A stretch of DNA of 64,000 bases. It comes from Bacteroidales bacterium. GTDB lineage: Bacteria > Bacteroidota > Bacteroidia > Bacteroidales > UBA3824. The position numbers were made by a program, and so were the translations under genes. Below the pieces are notes generated by a model, which worked only from the letters and a program-made list of their open reading frames with translations, searched no databases and had not been told where the DNA came from. The DNA is taken from positions 205,939 through 269,938 of the forward strand of contig JAEERW010000006.1 in the NCBI GenBank assembly GCA_016286055.1, in the 5' to 3' direction. Shown piece by piece: positions 35,117-44,710 of the stretch. Position 1 is the first letter of the stretch, and each line of letters begins with the position of its first letter.

Positions 35117-36781
35117 ATGCTTTTACGTCTAAAAATATCAAACTACGCGCTGATTTCAGAATCTGAAATCAGTTTCGACAGCGGGCTTACTGTTATCACT
35201 GGCGAAACTGGTGCAGGAAAGTCAATACTGATGGGTGCGCTGTCGGTAGTGCTCGGAGCCCGTGCCGACTCGTCGGTGATTAAGCAGGGCGAGAAAAAAA
35301 CTGTGGTGGAAGCCGAATTTGACATAAAGAATTACAATCTAAAAGAGTTTTTCGACCAAAACGACCTCGACTACGACGACACTGTACTGATACGTCGCGA
35401 AGTGTTAGACTCTGGCAAGTCGCGGGCGTTTATCAACGATACCCCTGTTAATATCAACACTCTCAAAGATTTAGGCCTATTATTGACCGATATTCATTCG
35501 CAACATCAAACTTTGCTGATTTCAAATCCAGAGTTTCAAATGAGCATTGTTGACGCATTTGCTGCCAACAAAAATTTCTTGGATTCATATAAAATCCTAT
35601 ATCAGCAATACCGACAGAAAACTGCGCAACTTGAAAACCTTGAAAAAGAGGCTGAATCATCGCGCAAAGAAGCTGAATATCTGCATTTTCGTTTCGATGA
35701 ATTGGATAAGGCTAACCTTCAACCCGAAGAACAGCAGCAACTTGAAGACGAACTTGAAATACTTACTCACAACGAAGACATCAAGAACGCAATTTCACAG
35801 TCTTCAAACTTGATAATCAGCGCCGAAGATGGCACTGTGATACAAAAACTTAAAGAGGCGCAAAATGCTCTCTCTCATATATCTTCGTATTTTCCAAAAG
35901 CCGCCGAACTTAATTCACGTATAGAATCTACCTATATCGAACTCAACGATATAGGTCGCGAACTCCAAAGTTTGGACGACAACACAGAATTTTCGCCCGA
36001 ACGAATTGAAACTATTAATCAGCGGCTCACATTATTATACAACCTCCAAAAAAAGAACGGCGTAAAATCCGTAGAAGAACTTATAGCTATACGCGACGAC
36101 TTTAAACAAAAACTCAACCTTATCGACAATAGCGATGAGATTATTTCAGAACTTAAAGACGAAATCAAAGAACTGGAATGTCAACTCTCGTTAGCTGCTG
36201 ATGATCTTTCTGAGAAACGTCGCAATGCAGCGCAAGGTCTTTCAAAAGAGGTGATTTCGTTGCTTGCTTCTGTGGGTATACCTGACGCACAATTTGACGT
36301 ACAATTTTTAACCTGTGCCGAATTTCTTGCAAATGGTAACGATTTTATCAAGTTTATGTTCTCTGCCAACAAGAATGTGGCTATGCAAGATCTCTCGAAA
36401 ACTGCTTCGGGAGGCGAACTATCACGTTTGATGTTGTGCCTCAAATACATACTCTCGAAATCGGTGAAACTCCCCACCATCATTTTCGACGAGATAGATA
36501 CTGGAATCTCCGGCGACATAGCAGGCAAAACAGGCGCTATGTTTAAACGCATAGCCGAATTTATGCAGGTGATATGTATCACGCATCTGCCGCAGGTGGC
36601 AGCCAAGGGCGACCATCATTTCAAGGTGTACAAACACGAAGAAAACGGTATGGTGCGCAGCGACATAAGGCCTCTGTCGCCACAAGAACGCGTAGATGAG
36701 ATTGCAGCTATGCTAAGCGGCGAAACTGTTACCAAAGCGGCTCTAAAAAATGCTGAGGAACTTTTAAAAACGGCTAAATAA
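35117..36781 (+). CDS. recN: DNA repair protein RecN
   Basis: The 554-residue SMC-like ATPase acts in double-strand break repair. Walker A GETGAGKSILM is near residue 35, a long coiled coil covers about 155-370, the ABC signature ASGGELSRLML is near 435, and Walker B TIIFDEIDTGISG near 455. Length and order are normal. It lies 38 bp after the DUF4835 gene and 9 bp before smpB. Confidence 0.96.
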   Translation: MLLRLKISNYALISESEISFDSGLTVITGETGAGKSILMGALSVVLGARADSSVIKQGEKKTVVEAEFDIKNYNLKEFFDQNDLDYDDTVLIRREVLDSGKSRAFINDTPVNINTLKDLGLLLTDIHSQHQTLLISNPEFQMSIVDAFAANKNFLDSYKILYQQYRQKTAQLENLEKEAESSRKEAEYLHFRFDELDKANLQPEEQQQLEDELEILTHNEDIKNAISQSSNLIISAEDGTVIQKLKEAQNALSHISSYFPKAAELNSRIESTYIELNDIGRELQSLDDNTEFSPERIETINQRLTLLYNLQKKNGVKSVEELIAIRDDFKQKLNLIDNSDEIISELKDEIKELECQLSLAADDLSEKRRNAAQGLSKEVISLLASVGIPDAQFDVQFLTCAEFLANGNDFIKFMFSANKNVAMQDLSKTASGGELSRLMLCLKYILSKSVKLPTIIFDEIDTGISGDIAGKTGAMFKRIAEFMQVICITHLPQVAAKGDHHFKVYKHEENGMVRSDIRPLSPQERVDEIAAMLSGETVTKAALKNAEELLKTAK

Positions 36782-36790
36782 CAGAACATT

Positions 36791-37240
36791 ATGTCAGAAT
36801 TAAATATAAAAAACAAAAAAGCCTCGTTTCAATACGAGATTCTTGAAAAATATGTGGCAGGCATTCAGTTGCTTGGTACCGAAATCAAGTCGATACGCGA
36901 CGGTAAGGCGGCTCTTACCGACTCTTACTGCTCGTTTACAGCTCACGAACTTTATGTGAAGATGTATATCGGTGAGTATTCGCACGGTGGATATGTAAAC
37001 CACGACCCACGCCGCGAACGCAAACTGCTGCTGCAGCGCAAGGAACTCAATAAACTTGAAAAAAAAGTTGAGAACACGGGACTTACAATTGTCCCCCTAA
37101 AAATGTTCCTCAACAAAGATGGCAAGGCAAAACTTGAGATAGCCCTTTGCCGAGGCAAAAAGATGGCCGACAAGCGTGAGGATATGAAAGCACGCGACAA
37201 CGCCCGCGAACTATCCAGAATCAAGAAAATAAAAGGATAA
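36791..37240 (+). CDS. smpB: SsrA-binding protein SmpB
   Basis: The 149-residue protein binds tmRNA for ribosome rescue. Conserved features are NKKASFQYEI, GIQLLGTEIKSIRDGKA, LLLQRKELNKL, FLNKDGKAKLEIALCRGKK and a basic C-terminal tail (REDMKARDNARELSRIKK). It is the last gene of the operon and is followed by a strong bidirectional terminator. The ssrA gene itself is not in the window. Confidence 0.97.
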   Translation: MSELNIKNKKASFQYEILEKYVAGIQLLGTEIKSIRDGKAALTDSYCSFTAHELYVKMYIGEYSHGGYVNHDPRRERKLLLQRKELNKLEKKVENTGLTIVPLKMFLNKDGKAKLEIALCRGKKMADKREDMKARDNARELSRIKKIKG

Positions 37241-37242
37241 AA

Positions 37243-37270
37243 AAAAGCACGGCATTAAGCCGTGCTTTTT
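37243..37270. terminator. Bidirectional terminator between smpB and the methyltransferase gene
   Basis: AAAAGCACGGC and GCCGTGCTTTT form an 11-bp stem around ATTAA, flanked by A and T runs. Confidence 0.88.
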
Positions 37271-37290
37271 TTCTGCAAATATATGAAAGT

Positions 37291-38520
37291 TTATTCTTCG
37301 CGAACGCATTGCGGATTCAATATTCTCCAGCTCTGGTCTTCGGGATTTTCTATCAGTTTTTCAAGATAGTGGTATTTGATGCCGAACTTGTTTTTGATAG
37401 TGGTTATCTGGTTGAGAATCTTGGTGCGCTCCTCGTCGGAGGGTTTTTCGCCCTTTTCTGCGGTGATAATCACGTTTTTAGAAGTGTTGTCGTACTGAAC
37501 AAATTCAAACACTTTGGTCTTGTAACCGTTGAGATTGAGCAGCAACGCTCTTATGCCATCGGTAATGATTTCGGCTTCGCGTTCGAGCATAATGCCGTAT
37601 TTAAGAATGGGCTCAAGCACGTTGCTTTCGGTGATTTTCATCTGGCTGCGAATTTGCTTGTGGCAGCACGGCGATACAATTATAAGTTTCGCTTCTGATT
37701 TGATACCCATATAAATGGCGTCATCGGTGGCGGTATCGCAAGCGTGGAGCGCGATAAGTATGTCCACATTGTCGGCCTTGAAATCGTTGATATTGCTCTG
37801 GACGAATTTCAATCCGCTGAATTGTGATTTCTGCGCTAAGTTGTTGCCGAATTTTACAAGGTTTTCCTGAGTTTCGATACCTTGCATCATCACGTTCATC
37901 TCCCTAACGTTGGTAAGATAGTCGTAAGTGGCGAAAGTGAGATAGCCTTTGCCGCTTCCGTTGTCGATGATATTGAGAGGTTTGCAGTCTTTATAGCAAT
38001 CGTAGAACGAGTCGATAATTTCAACGAATTTCTCTACCTGTTTGTATTTTGCGCTCATGCTTGGCACAAGTTCACCCTTGTTGTCGGTGATACCCAGCGA
38101 TTTGAGATAAACGCTGTTTTTGGTGTCGATGCGGCGTTGCTTAGTGTTGTCGTGTTCGCCATCGGCTGCTTGTGTAAATGTGGGTTTCTTGGCATACAAC
38201 TTTGGCACGCGCTTATTGTTGTATTTAAGCTCGATGTCCTCTTTTGTGGTAAAAAGGTTGATGTCGAGAAAGTTGCTGCCGATAATGGCTTGAAGCTGTG
38301 TAATGGCTTCTTCCACCGAGAAGTTTTTGGTGACGTCGTTTCTGTTGTACTTGTAAACAAATTGGAGATGAGGCTGACCGTCGAGTTCAACGTACCTTAC
38401 CACTATTTTGTTCATTTCTTGGTTTTCAAGTACTCTCTTAGCTAAGATGAGTTTGACGAATGTCTTTTTGTATACGGACGAACTTACTTTGTCTGTAAAT
38501 TCTTTTACTACGTTGTCCAT
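37291..38520 (-). CDS. Class I SAM-dependent methyltransferase (Methyltransf_32-like)
   Basis: In this 409-residue protein the SAM-binding motif is near 185 (IIDNGSGKGYLTFATYDYL), followed by IETQENLVKFGN, an acidic motif IDILIALHACDTATD and a cysteine pair in VSPCCHKQIRS. HACDTATD and SPCCH are typical of the METTL25/Methyltransf_32 group, whose known members modify rRNA or ribosome-associated substrates. The N-terminal 130 residues form a separate domain. The substrate here is unknown. It is monocistronic. Confidence 0.75.
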   Translation of the reverse strand: MDNVVKEFTDKVSSSVYKKTFVKLILAKRVLENQEMNKIVVRYVELDGQPHLQFVYKYNRNDVTKNFSVEEAITQLQAIIGSNFLDINLFTTKEDIELKYNNKRVPKLYAKKPTFTQAADGEHDNTKQRRIDTKNSVYLKSLGITDNKGELVPSMSAKYKQVEKFVEIIDSFYDCYKDCKPLNIIDNGSGKGYLTFATYDYLTNVREMNVMMQGIETQENLVKFGNNLAQKSQFSGLKFVQSNINDFKADNVDILIALHACDTATDDAIYMGIKSEAKLIIVSPCCHKQIRSQMKITESNVLEPILKYGIMLEREAEIITDGIRALLLNLNGYKTKVFEFVQYDNTSKNVIITAEKGEKPSDEERTKILNQITTIKNKFGIKYHYLEKLIENPEDQSWRILNPQCVREE

Positions 38521-38615
38521 GGTTTGTCTGTGTTGTCTTTTTTAAATTAGGTTTTATAAATATGTCATTAATCTATTACGCAAAAATCAAGCCGTAGTTT
38601 CTTTTTTTTATCATT

Positions 38616-39350
38616 TTATTTGTCTTCCCACACAAATTCTGCTCTGAACATGGGTTTTTTGTCGTGATTTTGCATCTCTATTAAAGTGATGTTGCCTTCT
38701 TGTTTTGAAACGAGGGTTACTTCCTGATTGTATAGTACTTCGCTCATGTAGTTTACGTCGGCGGCCACGAGTTTTTTTGTGTCGTGGATTTCGATTCCCG
38801 CCAAATCCATTGCCATTTCGATGTATCGCATACTATAAAGGTGTCGGTTGATATCTATGTCGGAATATCTGACAGTGTGCTTGTATACAGCGTCGGGATT
38901 GTCGATGGCAAATCTCAGGTGTTTGTATTTTTCTACTTGGGCGTCGCTTGAAACAATTTCGTGTATCTGAGGTAGCACATCGGTAATAAAAGTTGGACGA
39001 CGGGTGCTGCGGTTGATGATAAGCCATTCTGTTGATACGCCAGCAATGGTTTCGCCGTTTTGCTCCACAATAAAATCGCGCTTGCAAGCAAGGCGTGACA
39101 GCTCTGTAATTTTGGTAGTTATCTTGATATTGCTGTTGATTTTCGGAAGCCGTTTTATGTCGAAATGAATTCCGGTAACCACCCATGTGAGGTTCTGCTG
39201 GTTGAGAATGTCGATGCTTGTTTTTAAATCAATGGCGTGCATTCCGGCAGTGTCGAGGATAAAATTGCCAAGCGAGGCAAGGCTTATTTCTCCGTTTATG
39301 TCTGTGTCTTTGTGAGTTACACGGTATTCGTTGCTATATGTCTGTTTCAT
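38616..39350 (-). CDS. Acyl-ACP thioesterase
   Basis: The protein has about 244 residues, with two hotdog repeats as in FatA/FatB-type bacterial acyl-ACP thioesterases. The first carries VTHKDTDINGEISLASLGN and GMHAIDL; the second, RYSDIDINRHLYSMRYIEM, holds the Asp/Asn/His catalytic set. It releases fatty acids from ACP. I chose ATG 39350 because the -7 box TATATTTG lies 23 bp before it, and an upstream extension would be low-complexity promoter sequence. Confidence 0.88.
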   Translation of the reverse strand: MKQTYSNEYRVTHKDTDINGEISLASLGNFILDTAGMHAIDLKTSIDILNQQNLTWVVTGIHFDIKRLPKINSNIKITTKITELSRLACKRDFIVEQNGETIAGVSTEWLIINRSTRRPTFITDVLPQIHEIVSSDAQVEKYKHLRFAIDNPDAVYKHTVRYSDIDINRHLYSMRYIEMAMDLAGIEIHDTKKLVAADVNYMSEVLYNQEVTLVSKQEGNITLIEMQNHDKKPMFRAEFVWEDK

Positions 39351-39372
39351 TTGTGATTTGTTAATTATGGTA

Positions 39373-39380
39373 CAAATATA
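39373..39380 (-). promoter_or_regulatory. -7 element of the thioesterase gene
   Basis: On the minus strand TATATTTG lies 23 bp before ATG 39350. Confidence 0.5.
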
Positions 39381-39444
39381 GTAATAATTTGTAAAATGCG
39401 ATATTTTAAATAATTTTGCCCGCTCAATTTTTTTTGGGCTGATT

Positions 39445-39476
39445 TTTGTTAGAAAAAAACTTTGACAATATAATTG
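39445..39476 (+). promoter_or_regulatory. Promoter of the SiaA-like phosphatase gene
   Basis: TTTG (39445-39448), 20 bp, TATAATTG (39469-39476), 44 bp before ATG 39520. Confidence 0.5.
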
Positions 39477-39519
39477 AATAAAAATTGTAAAATTGAGAAC
39501 TTGTTTTAAACATATCGGC

Positions 39520-41286
39520 ATGAGGATAGTTGTCTTGTTGGCTTTAATGACAATTCCTTTTGTGGAATGTGCCTATGCCAAGATTGACCCAGAAATTGTT
39601 AAGCTTGAAAAACAACTCTCCAAGGTTAAGAATAATAGCGAGAAGGTTAAATTGCAGATAAACATAGCCCGCAGGTATCTACTCACCAGAAACGCCAAGT
39701 GCGACGAGTATTGTCGTGCGGCTATCAAGCTTGCTGAGCGAAACAAACTTGACATCTTGAAAGCTGACGCTTTAAGCGTGCAGGGCGACTATTTTTATCG
39801 GATAAAAAAATATTCGAAAGCCGCTTCGTCGTTCCTCGCAGAATATACCTTGCGCAAAAACCACAAACAAATAAGGTTGCGAGCCAATGCAGCCTACAAT
39901 CTGGGTTTGTGTTATTCCAAATTATCGTATCCAGCAGGAGGCTACAAAAAGAGTAAGAAGTATTTAGAAGAAGCATTGTCGCTTGCTAAGAGATTGAAGG
40001 ATAAAAATTTTGAAGAAAGCATAGCGGAGCAACTCTACTTAATGGCTTACAATTTTGGCAAATACAAAGACGCCACAGAGTATATCAAAAACAATCTGCA
40101 AGGTGCCAACGCCGATTTGCGTCACGATATCAAGGAATTGCAAGATAGCGTTATAGAACTAGACTCTACTATTGTGGTAAAGGATTCTCTTATATCCGTG
40201 ATGCTTGAAGAAAACGCAAAACTCGACACCACTATCGAGAGAAACCGTCAGGAGCTCACCAATCTCACCAAAAACCAGCTAATCAGTTTGATTGAGTTAG
40301 ACCGCAAGGAAGAAGAGATATATCACAAGCAGAGCGAAATCGAACGCCGAAATCTTACGATTGCTATTATTATAACGGTGTCGGTGTCGCTGTTGCTGAT
40401 ATTGCTGTTGCTTTGGCGTCGCTATGCCGAAAAGAAAAAACTTAACTCGGCTCTCACCGAGCGCAACAAGTTAATTGCCGAACAAAATGTGGAGATCAAC
40501 TCCAACCTTAAGATTATCAACCAGAAAAATCGCGACATCACCGACAGCCTCAACTATGCTGGCAAAATTCAGAAGTCGTTGCTGCGAAACTTCGCAAACT
40601 ATTCGAGCCTTATGTCGGGATACTTTATATTGTATCTGCCCAAGGATATAGTAAGCGGCGACTTTTATTGGGGTCATCAGGTGGGCTCAAAGTTTGTGTT
40701 TACTGTGGGCGATTGTACTGGCCACAGTGTCCCTGGTGCATTTATGAGTATGCTTGGAATCTCGTTGCTAAACCAGATAGTGGGTCAGCAGCATATTATC
40801 AAGGCATCGGAAATATTGGAACAGATGCGAATTTCGGTGAAGCTCAACCTAGGGCAGAGCGGCGACAACGAGGAGGAGGCTAAAGACGGAATGGACATGG
40901 CAATGTGCGTATGGGATATGGAGCAAGGCACAATTAATTATTCCGGAGCTTACAACCCTATGTTTTGGGTTAGGGCAGGACAGCTCTCTATTTTGAATCC
41001 CGAAAAATGTCCTGTGGGCATACACGCCAAGGAGCTCGATTTTACCGACCAGTATATCGAAGTTAAGAAAGGCGACCGTATCTATCTCTTTTCCGACGGA
41101 TACGCTGACCAGTTTGGCGGACCTAAATTCGAGAAGTTTAAATTAGCCAGATTTAAGAAACTACTTGCCGACACAAGCCACTTGCCGGTGCTTCGACAAT
41201 ATGATAAATTGGAGTCTGCATTTAAGGACTGGAAGCAAGATATGGTGCAAATTGACGATGTTTGCGTATTAGGTTTGGAAATTTAG
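39520..41286 (+). CDS. SpoIIE-type phosphatase with periplasmic TPR-like domain (SiaA-like)
   Basis: About 588 residues from ATG 39520 (an upstream TTG at 39493 is less likely). The order is signal peptide, helical TPR-like region to about 220, coiled coil, membrane helix (IAIIITVSVSLLLILLLL) near 290, a second coiled coil, then a PP2C/SpoIIE phosphatase domain with DIVSGDFYW, DCTGHSVPGAFMSML, DGMDMAMCVWD and SDGYADQFGG, which supply the metal-binding aspartates. The next gene encodes SiaC, the known substrate of the SiaA phosphatase in Pseudomonas. The extracellular part differs from the HAMP/dCache sensors used there. Confidence 0.85.
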   Translation: MRIVVLLALMTIPFVECAYAKIDPEIVKLEKQLSKVKNNSEKVKLQINIARRYLLTRNAKCDEYCRAAIKLAERNKLDILKADALSVQGDYFYRIKKYSKAASSFLAEYTLRKNHKQIRLRANAAYNLGLCYSKLSYPAGGYKKSKKYLEEALSLAKRLKDKNFEESIAEQLYLMAYNFGKYKDATEYIKNNLQGANADLRHDIKELQDSVIELDSTIVVKDSLISVMLEENAKLDTTIERNRQELTNLTKNQLISLIELDRKEEEIYHKQSEIERRNLTIAIIITVSVSLLLILLLLWRRYAEKKKLNSALTERNKLIAEQNVEINSNLKIINQKNRDITDSLNYAGKIQKSLLRNFANYSSLMSGYFILYLPKDIVSGDFYWGHQVGSKFVFTVGDCTGHSVPGAFMSMLGISLLNQIVGQQHIIKASEILEQMRISVKLNLGQSGDNEEEAKDGMDMAMCVWDMEQGTINYSGAYNPMFWVRAGQLSILNPEKCPVGIHAKELDFTDQYIEVKKGDRIYLFSDGYADQFGGPKFEKFKLARFKKLLADTSHLPVLRQYDKLESAFKDWKQDMVQIDDVCVLGLEI

Positions 41287-41306
41287 AAAAAAAATGCTTT
41301 TGGCTA

Positions 41307-41337
41307 TTGATTTTTTGCTAAACTAAATTTATATTTG
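41307..41337 (+). promoter_or_regulatory. Promoter of the siaC-like gene
   Basis: TTG (41307-41309), 20 bp, TATATTTG (41330-41337). A second -7-like box, TAAATTTG, lies at 41372-41379, so siaC may have its own promoter(s) despite sitting behind the phosphatase gene. Confidence 0.45.
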
Positions 41338-41431
41338 CATTGTGAAATTTTTGTAATTCATTAAGAAAACATAAATTTGCAAAAATAATTATAGGTGAAC
41401 CTTAGAAAGCGATAAATAAATATAATAGGAC

Positions 41432-41812
41432 ATGGAAAACATTCATATTTCAGGGTCGCACGACGGCTATTTTGTTCCGACTGTGGATTTCAACTATCAG
41501 AATGGCGTATGCGAAATTTCCGGAGAATCGTTTCTTGAAGAGACGAACGTATTTTATGCGCCCTTAATCAATTGGATTAGGGAATATACGCAAACCGGTC
41601 TTCCGCTCACATTCAACTGCAAGTTGACATATTTCAACACGAGCTCCACAAAAAGCCTGCTCGATATATTTAAGATTATAAAGAAATATGACTCCGATGG
41701 CGGAAAGGTAACAGTTAACTGGTATTACGACAACGAAGATCTTGACCTCGAAGAGGCTATTCAAGATTATATTTCTGATACCGGTCTGAAAATTAATATG
41801 AAGACATTCTAA
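41432..41812 (+). CDS. SiaC family regulatory phosphoprotein (DUF1987)
   Basis: This 126-residue single-domain protein has the family motifs FNYQNGVCEISGES, NVFYAPLINWI and LTYFNTSSTKSLLDIF. In Pseudomonas aeruginosa SiaC is phosphorylated on one threonine by SiaB, dephosphorylated by SiaA, and when unphosphorylated activates a diguanylate cyclase. Thr70 in FNTSS is the likely equivalent site. The partner phosphatase gene is directly upstream (146 bp), but no SiaB-like kinase is adjacent. Confidence 0.88.
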   Translation: MENIHISGSHDGYFVPTVDFNYQNGVCEISGESFLEETNVFYAPLINWIREYTQTGLPLTFNCKLTYFNTSSTKSLLDIFKIIKKYDSDGGKVTVNWYYDNEDLDLEEAIQDYISDTGLKINMKTF

Positions 41813-41886
41813 GTCAGTGTGGCTGATTTGATTTTGCACGGTGGTGGGCGTGGCGTAGCCGTACCTATTGTCGTGTATATAGTTCG

Positions 41887-43392
41887 TTAATGACTTACAA
41901 ATTTGTTTATGCAGTCTAAGTATGCCTCTACTGTCGCCACCACCACATCGGTGTTGGCGCTGAATCCGTAGTATAGCCGTCCATCGTTTTCCACTTGTAT
42001 ATGTACCTTGCAGATGTCGTCGCTGCCTTTGTTGATGCTTTGTATGGTTAGTTCCTTCATCTGCATTTGACGATTTGATAGTATTTTCTTTATTGCGTTG
42101 ATAGAAGCATCTACAGGTCCGTTGCCTGTGGCGCAAGCTTCAAATTTTTCCCCTGCTATATTTAGTCCTATACTTGCCACGGGTTTTATGCCGAAACCCG
42201 ATGTAAATTGCAAAAACTCTAATTTTATATGATGGTTGTGCTTACGGTCGATGCCGGCAAGTATCATCAGGTCGTCGTTGTTGATCTCTTTCTTTTTGTC
42301 GGCAAGTTGCAAAAACTTCTGATAGATGTTGTCTAACTGCTCGTTTTCGTACTTGATACCGAGCGACGAAAAACGGTGCTTCAAAGCAGCCCTTCCGCTT
42401 CGTGCAGTCAGCACAATTGAGTTGTCGTCGATGCCTACATCATTGGGGTCGATAATTTCGTAGGTGCTCTTGTTTTTGAGCATTCCGTCTTGATGTATGC
42501 CCGACGAATGTGCAAACGCATTACGCCCTACGATAGCCTTGTTGGGCTGTACAGGCATATTCATCAAGCTTGAAACCATACGGCTTGTAGGGTAAATTTT
42601 CTGCGTGTTGATGTTGGTTTGCAGGTTGAGGTAGGGATGGCATTTGAGTATCATTGCAATCTCTTCCAAGGCTGTGTTTCCCGCCCTTTCGCCAATGCCG
42701 TTGATAGTTACCTCCACCTGACGAACACCATTAATGATAGCCTCCATGGTGTTGGCTGTTGCCATTCCAAGGTCGTCGTGGCAGTGGCACGATACCACCA
42801 CTTTGTCGATACCTTTCACGTTTTCAAATAGATATTTTATTTTGTCGCCAAATTGCTGAGGAAGGCAGTATCCGTTGGTGTCGGGAATGTTTACCACTGT
42901 GGCACCCGCTTTGATAGCAGCCTCAATTACACGGGCAAGATATTCGTTGTCGGTGCGTCCGGCATCTTCGGCGTAAAATTCCACATCTTCTACAAAGGTT
43001 TTAGCATATTTTACCGCACGGACAGCCGTTTCGAGAATTTCCTCGCGATTAGAATTAAATTTATACTTTATATGATTGTCGGATGTGCCAATGCCGGTAT
43101 GTATTCGCTTGTGTTTGGCGTATTTAAGAGCTTCGGCAGCTATGTTAATATCTTTTTCGACGGCACGTGTAAGTGCGCAAATTATAGGCCAAGTAACTGA
43201 TTTTGAAATCTCTACCACCGAATTGAAATCACCGGGGCTTGACACAGGAAAGCCCGCTTCGATAATATCCACGCCAAGCTGTTCAAGTTGCTGAGCCACT
43301 TGGATTTTTTCTACTGTGTTGAGTTGGCAACCCGGCACTTGTTCACCGTCGCGGAGGGTTGTGTCAAGTATGTATATTTTATTGTTGTCCAT
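41887..43392 (-). CDS. leuA: 2-isopropylmalate synthase
   Basis: This 501-residue enzyme starts leucine synthesis by joining acetyl-CoA to 2-ketoisovalerate. The N-terminal barrel has [39 protein letters not shown] and [13 protein letters not shown]. The C-terminal LeuA regulatory domain of about 120 residues is present, so leucine feedback is expected. leuB, leuC and leuD are not nearby. A TAACTTTG promoter box lies 23 bp upstream. Confidence 0.92.
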   Translation of the reverse strand: MDNNKIYILDTTLRDGEQVPGCQLNTVEKIQVAQQLEQLGVDIIEAGFPVSSPGDFNSVVEISKSVTWPIICALTRAVEKDINIAAEALKYAKHKRIHTGIGTSDNHIKYKFNSNREEILETAVRAVKYAKTFVEDVEFYAEDAGRTDNEYLARVIEAAIKAGATVVNIPDTNGYCLPQQFGDKIKYLFENVKGIDKVVVSCHCHDDLGMATANTMEAIINGVRQVEVTINGIGERAGNTALEEIAMILKCHPYLNLQTNINTQKIYPTSRMVSSLMNMPVQPNKAIVGRNAFAHSSGIHQDGMLKNKSTYEIIDPNDVGIDDNSIVLTARSGRAALKHRFSSLGIKYENEQLDNIYQKFLQLADKKKEINNDDLMILAGIDRKHNHHIKLEFLQFTSGFGIKPVASIGLNIAGEKFEACATGNGPVDASINAIKKILSNRQMQMKELTIQSINKGSDDICKVHIQVENDGRLYYGFSANTDVVVATVEAYLDCINKFVSH

Positions 43393-43414
43393 AATTTTGC
43401 TGTTATTATGGCTG

Positions 43415-43422
43415 CAAAGTTA
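43415..43422 (-). promoter_or_regulatory. -7 element of leuA
   Basis: On the minus strand TAACTTTG, 23 bp before the leuA start. Confidence 0.5.
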
Positions 43423-43610
43423 CGGCATTTTTTTGAAAAATCAAAACCCCACTTGTATCTGCAACTGCACCATATCGTAGTCGGGTTGGAGGTTGGGAAT
43501 TATGGTTGGAGGACCTTGTGGGTTGGGGATTATGGTGGGTTCGCCTGCCGAAAGGTTTTCTAATATGCCTCGGGTGTATTACCTCGCATATGAAAGTTTT
43601 TTAATTATTG

Positions 43611-43618
43611 TATCTTTG
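43611..43618 (+). promoter_or_regulatory. -7 element of the GNAT-isochorismatase gene
   Basis: TATCTTTG, 26 bp before the ATG at 43644. Confidence 0.5.
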
Positions 43619-43643
43619 CCATCGAAACTTAAACTAATTTAAA

Positions 43644-44654
43644 ATGCAAACCGAAAGAATCATCCTCCGTCCTTGGCAGGAATCAGACGCCGAGGCTTTA
43701 TACAAATATGCAAGCAATCCCGAAGTGGGACCCCGCGCAGGTTGGCCTCCGCACAAAAGCGTTGAGGACAGTCTCGATATCCTCCACAAATTTTTGATCA
43801 GCGAGCGCAATTGGGCTGTGGTGCTCAAAGAGACCGGCGAACCGATTGGCTGTGCAGGCTACCTCACCGCCGGAAATTCCAACCTGAAATTGGCTGACGA
43901 CGAGTGCGAAGTCGGCTATTGGATTGGTCAGCCGTATTGGAATCAAGGCATCTGCACCGAGGCTATGAAACTTGTGGTTGATTACTGTGTCAACGTCAAA
44001 GGTTTCAAGACTTTATGGGGCGGTTACTTCCCCGAAAATCCCGCCTCGGGCCGTGTGATGGAAAAAATCGGCTTCATCCCCACCGGCGAAGAAATCACCT
44101 GTGATACGCTTGCAATTGGCGTGGAAAAACGTGCAATAGTGATGAAGTTGACACCAAAAACCACCGCCAAATCACTTGTAGTCATCGACTTACAAAACGA
44201 CATCACCAAGCATTACAAAGATATAATCGACAATGTCAATGCCGCAATAGATTGGGCGCAGAATCAGGGAATGTACATTGTGTATATCCAACATCACAAC
44301 ACTACACCCCTCGTGCGCACGTTCAAAGCCGGAAGTAAAGGCGCGGAACTTGTTCCCGAAATGAAGATTGTTTCCAATAATATTTTCATCAAGACCAAGG
44401 GTAACGCCCTCACGAGCAAAGAATTCGCCGACTTTATCGCCGCCAACCACCTCAACGAGTTTTACATTGCCGGAGCCGACGCCACCGCCTGCGTAAAAGC
44501 CACCTGCTACAATATGCGCAAAGCCAACTACACCGTCCACGTAATCTCCGACTGCATAACCACTTACGCCCTCAACAAACTCCCCGAAATGATAGATTAT
44601 TACAAAAGCAAAGGCTGCGAGGTGAAGACGTTGAAGGAGTATCAGGGGGAGTGA
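43644..44654 (+). CDS. Fusion of a RimJ-type GNAT acetyltransferase and an isochorismatase-like hydrolase
   Basis: One continuous 336-residue frame. Residues about 1-170 are a GNAT_3/RimJ-like acetyltransferase (TERIILRPWQESDAEALYKY, VGYWIGQPYWNQGICTEAM, RVMEKIGF). Residues about 175-336 are a cysteine hydrolase of the isochorismatase family with its full triad: Asp in LVVIDLQND, Lys in FIKTKGNAL, Cys in GADATACVKAT. Both halves look intact with no stop or frameshift at the joint. The substrates are unknown; nicotinamidase-like or amide hydrolysis is one option for the second half. Confidence 0.85.
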   Translation: MQTERIILRPWQESDAEALYKYASNPEVGPRAGWPPHKSVEDSLDILHKFLISERNWAVVLKETGEPIGCAGYLTAGNSNLKLADDECEVGYWIGQPYWNQGICTEAMKLVVDYCVNVKGFKTLWGGYFPENPASGRVMEKIGFIPTGEEITCDTLAIGVEKRAIVMKLTPKTTAKSLVVIDLQNDITKHYKDIIDNVNAAIDWAQNQGMYIVYIQHHNTTPLVRTFKAGSKGAELVPEMKIVSNNIFIKTKGNALTSKEFADFIAANHLNEFYIAGADATACVKATCYNMRKANYTVHVISDCITTYALNKLPEMIDYYKSKGCEVKTLKEYQGE

Positions 44655-44657
44655 TAA

Positions 44658-44677
44658 TTATACCTAATCGGGTATAA
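44658..44677. promoter_or_regulatory. HipB-type operator candidate O1
   Basis: TTATACC-N6-GGTATAA is a perfect inverted repeat starting just after the preceding stop codon. It resembles the TATCC-N8-GGATA sites bound by E. coli HipB. Confidence 0.5.
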
Positions 44678-44710
44678 AGTAGTATTGAATAGGTATAATT
44701 ATATCAGATA

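Larger units (their letters stand above)
43393..43643. other. 251-bp intergenic region between leuA and the GNAT-isochorismatase gene
   Basis: It carries the two divergent promoters and, on the minus strand (43570-43446), a short open stretch with a duplicated PTIIPN motif that could be the tail of a decayed gene. Nothing else is visible. Confidence 0.35.

Noticed and set aside
43440..43575. Short minus-strand reading stretch with two PTIIPN motifs
   Set aside because: No start or upstream domain is present and the stretch overlaps a promoter region. It may be a decayed gene tail but cannot be supported.
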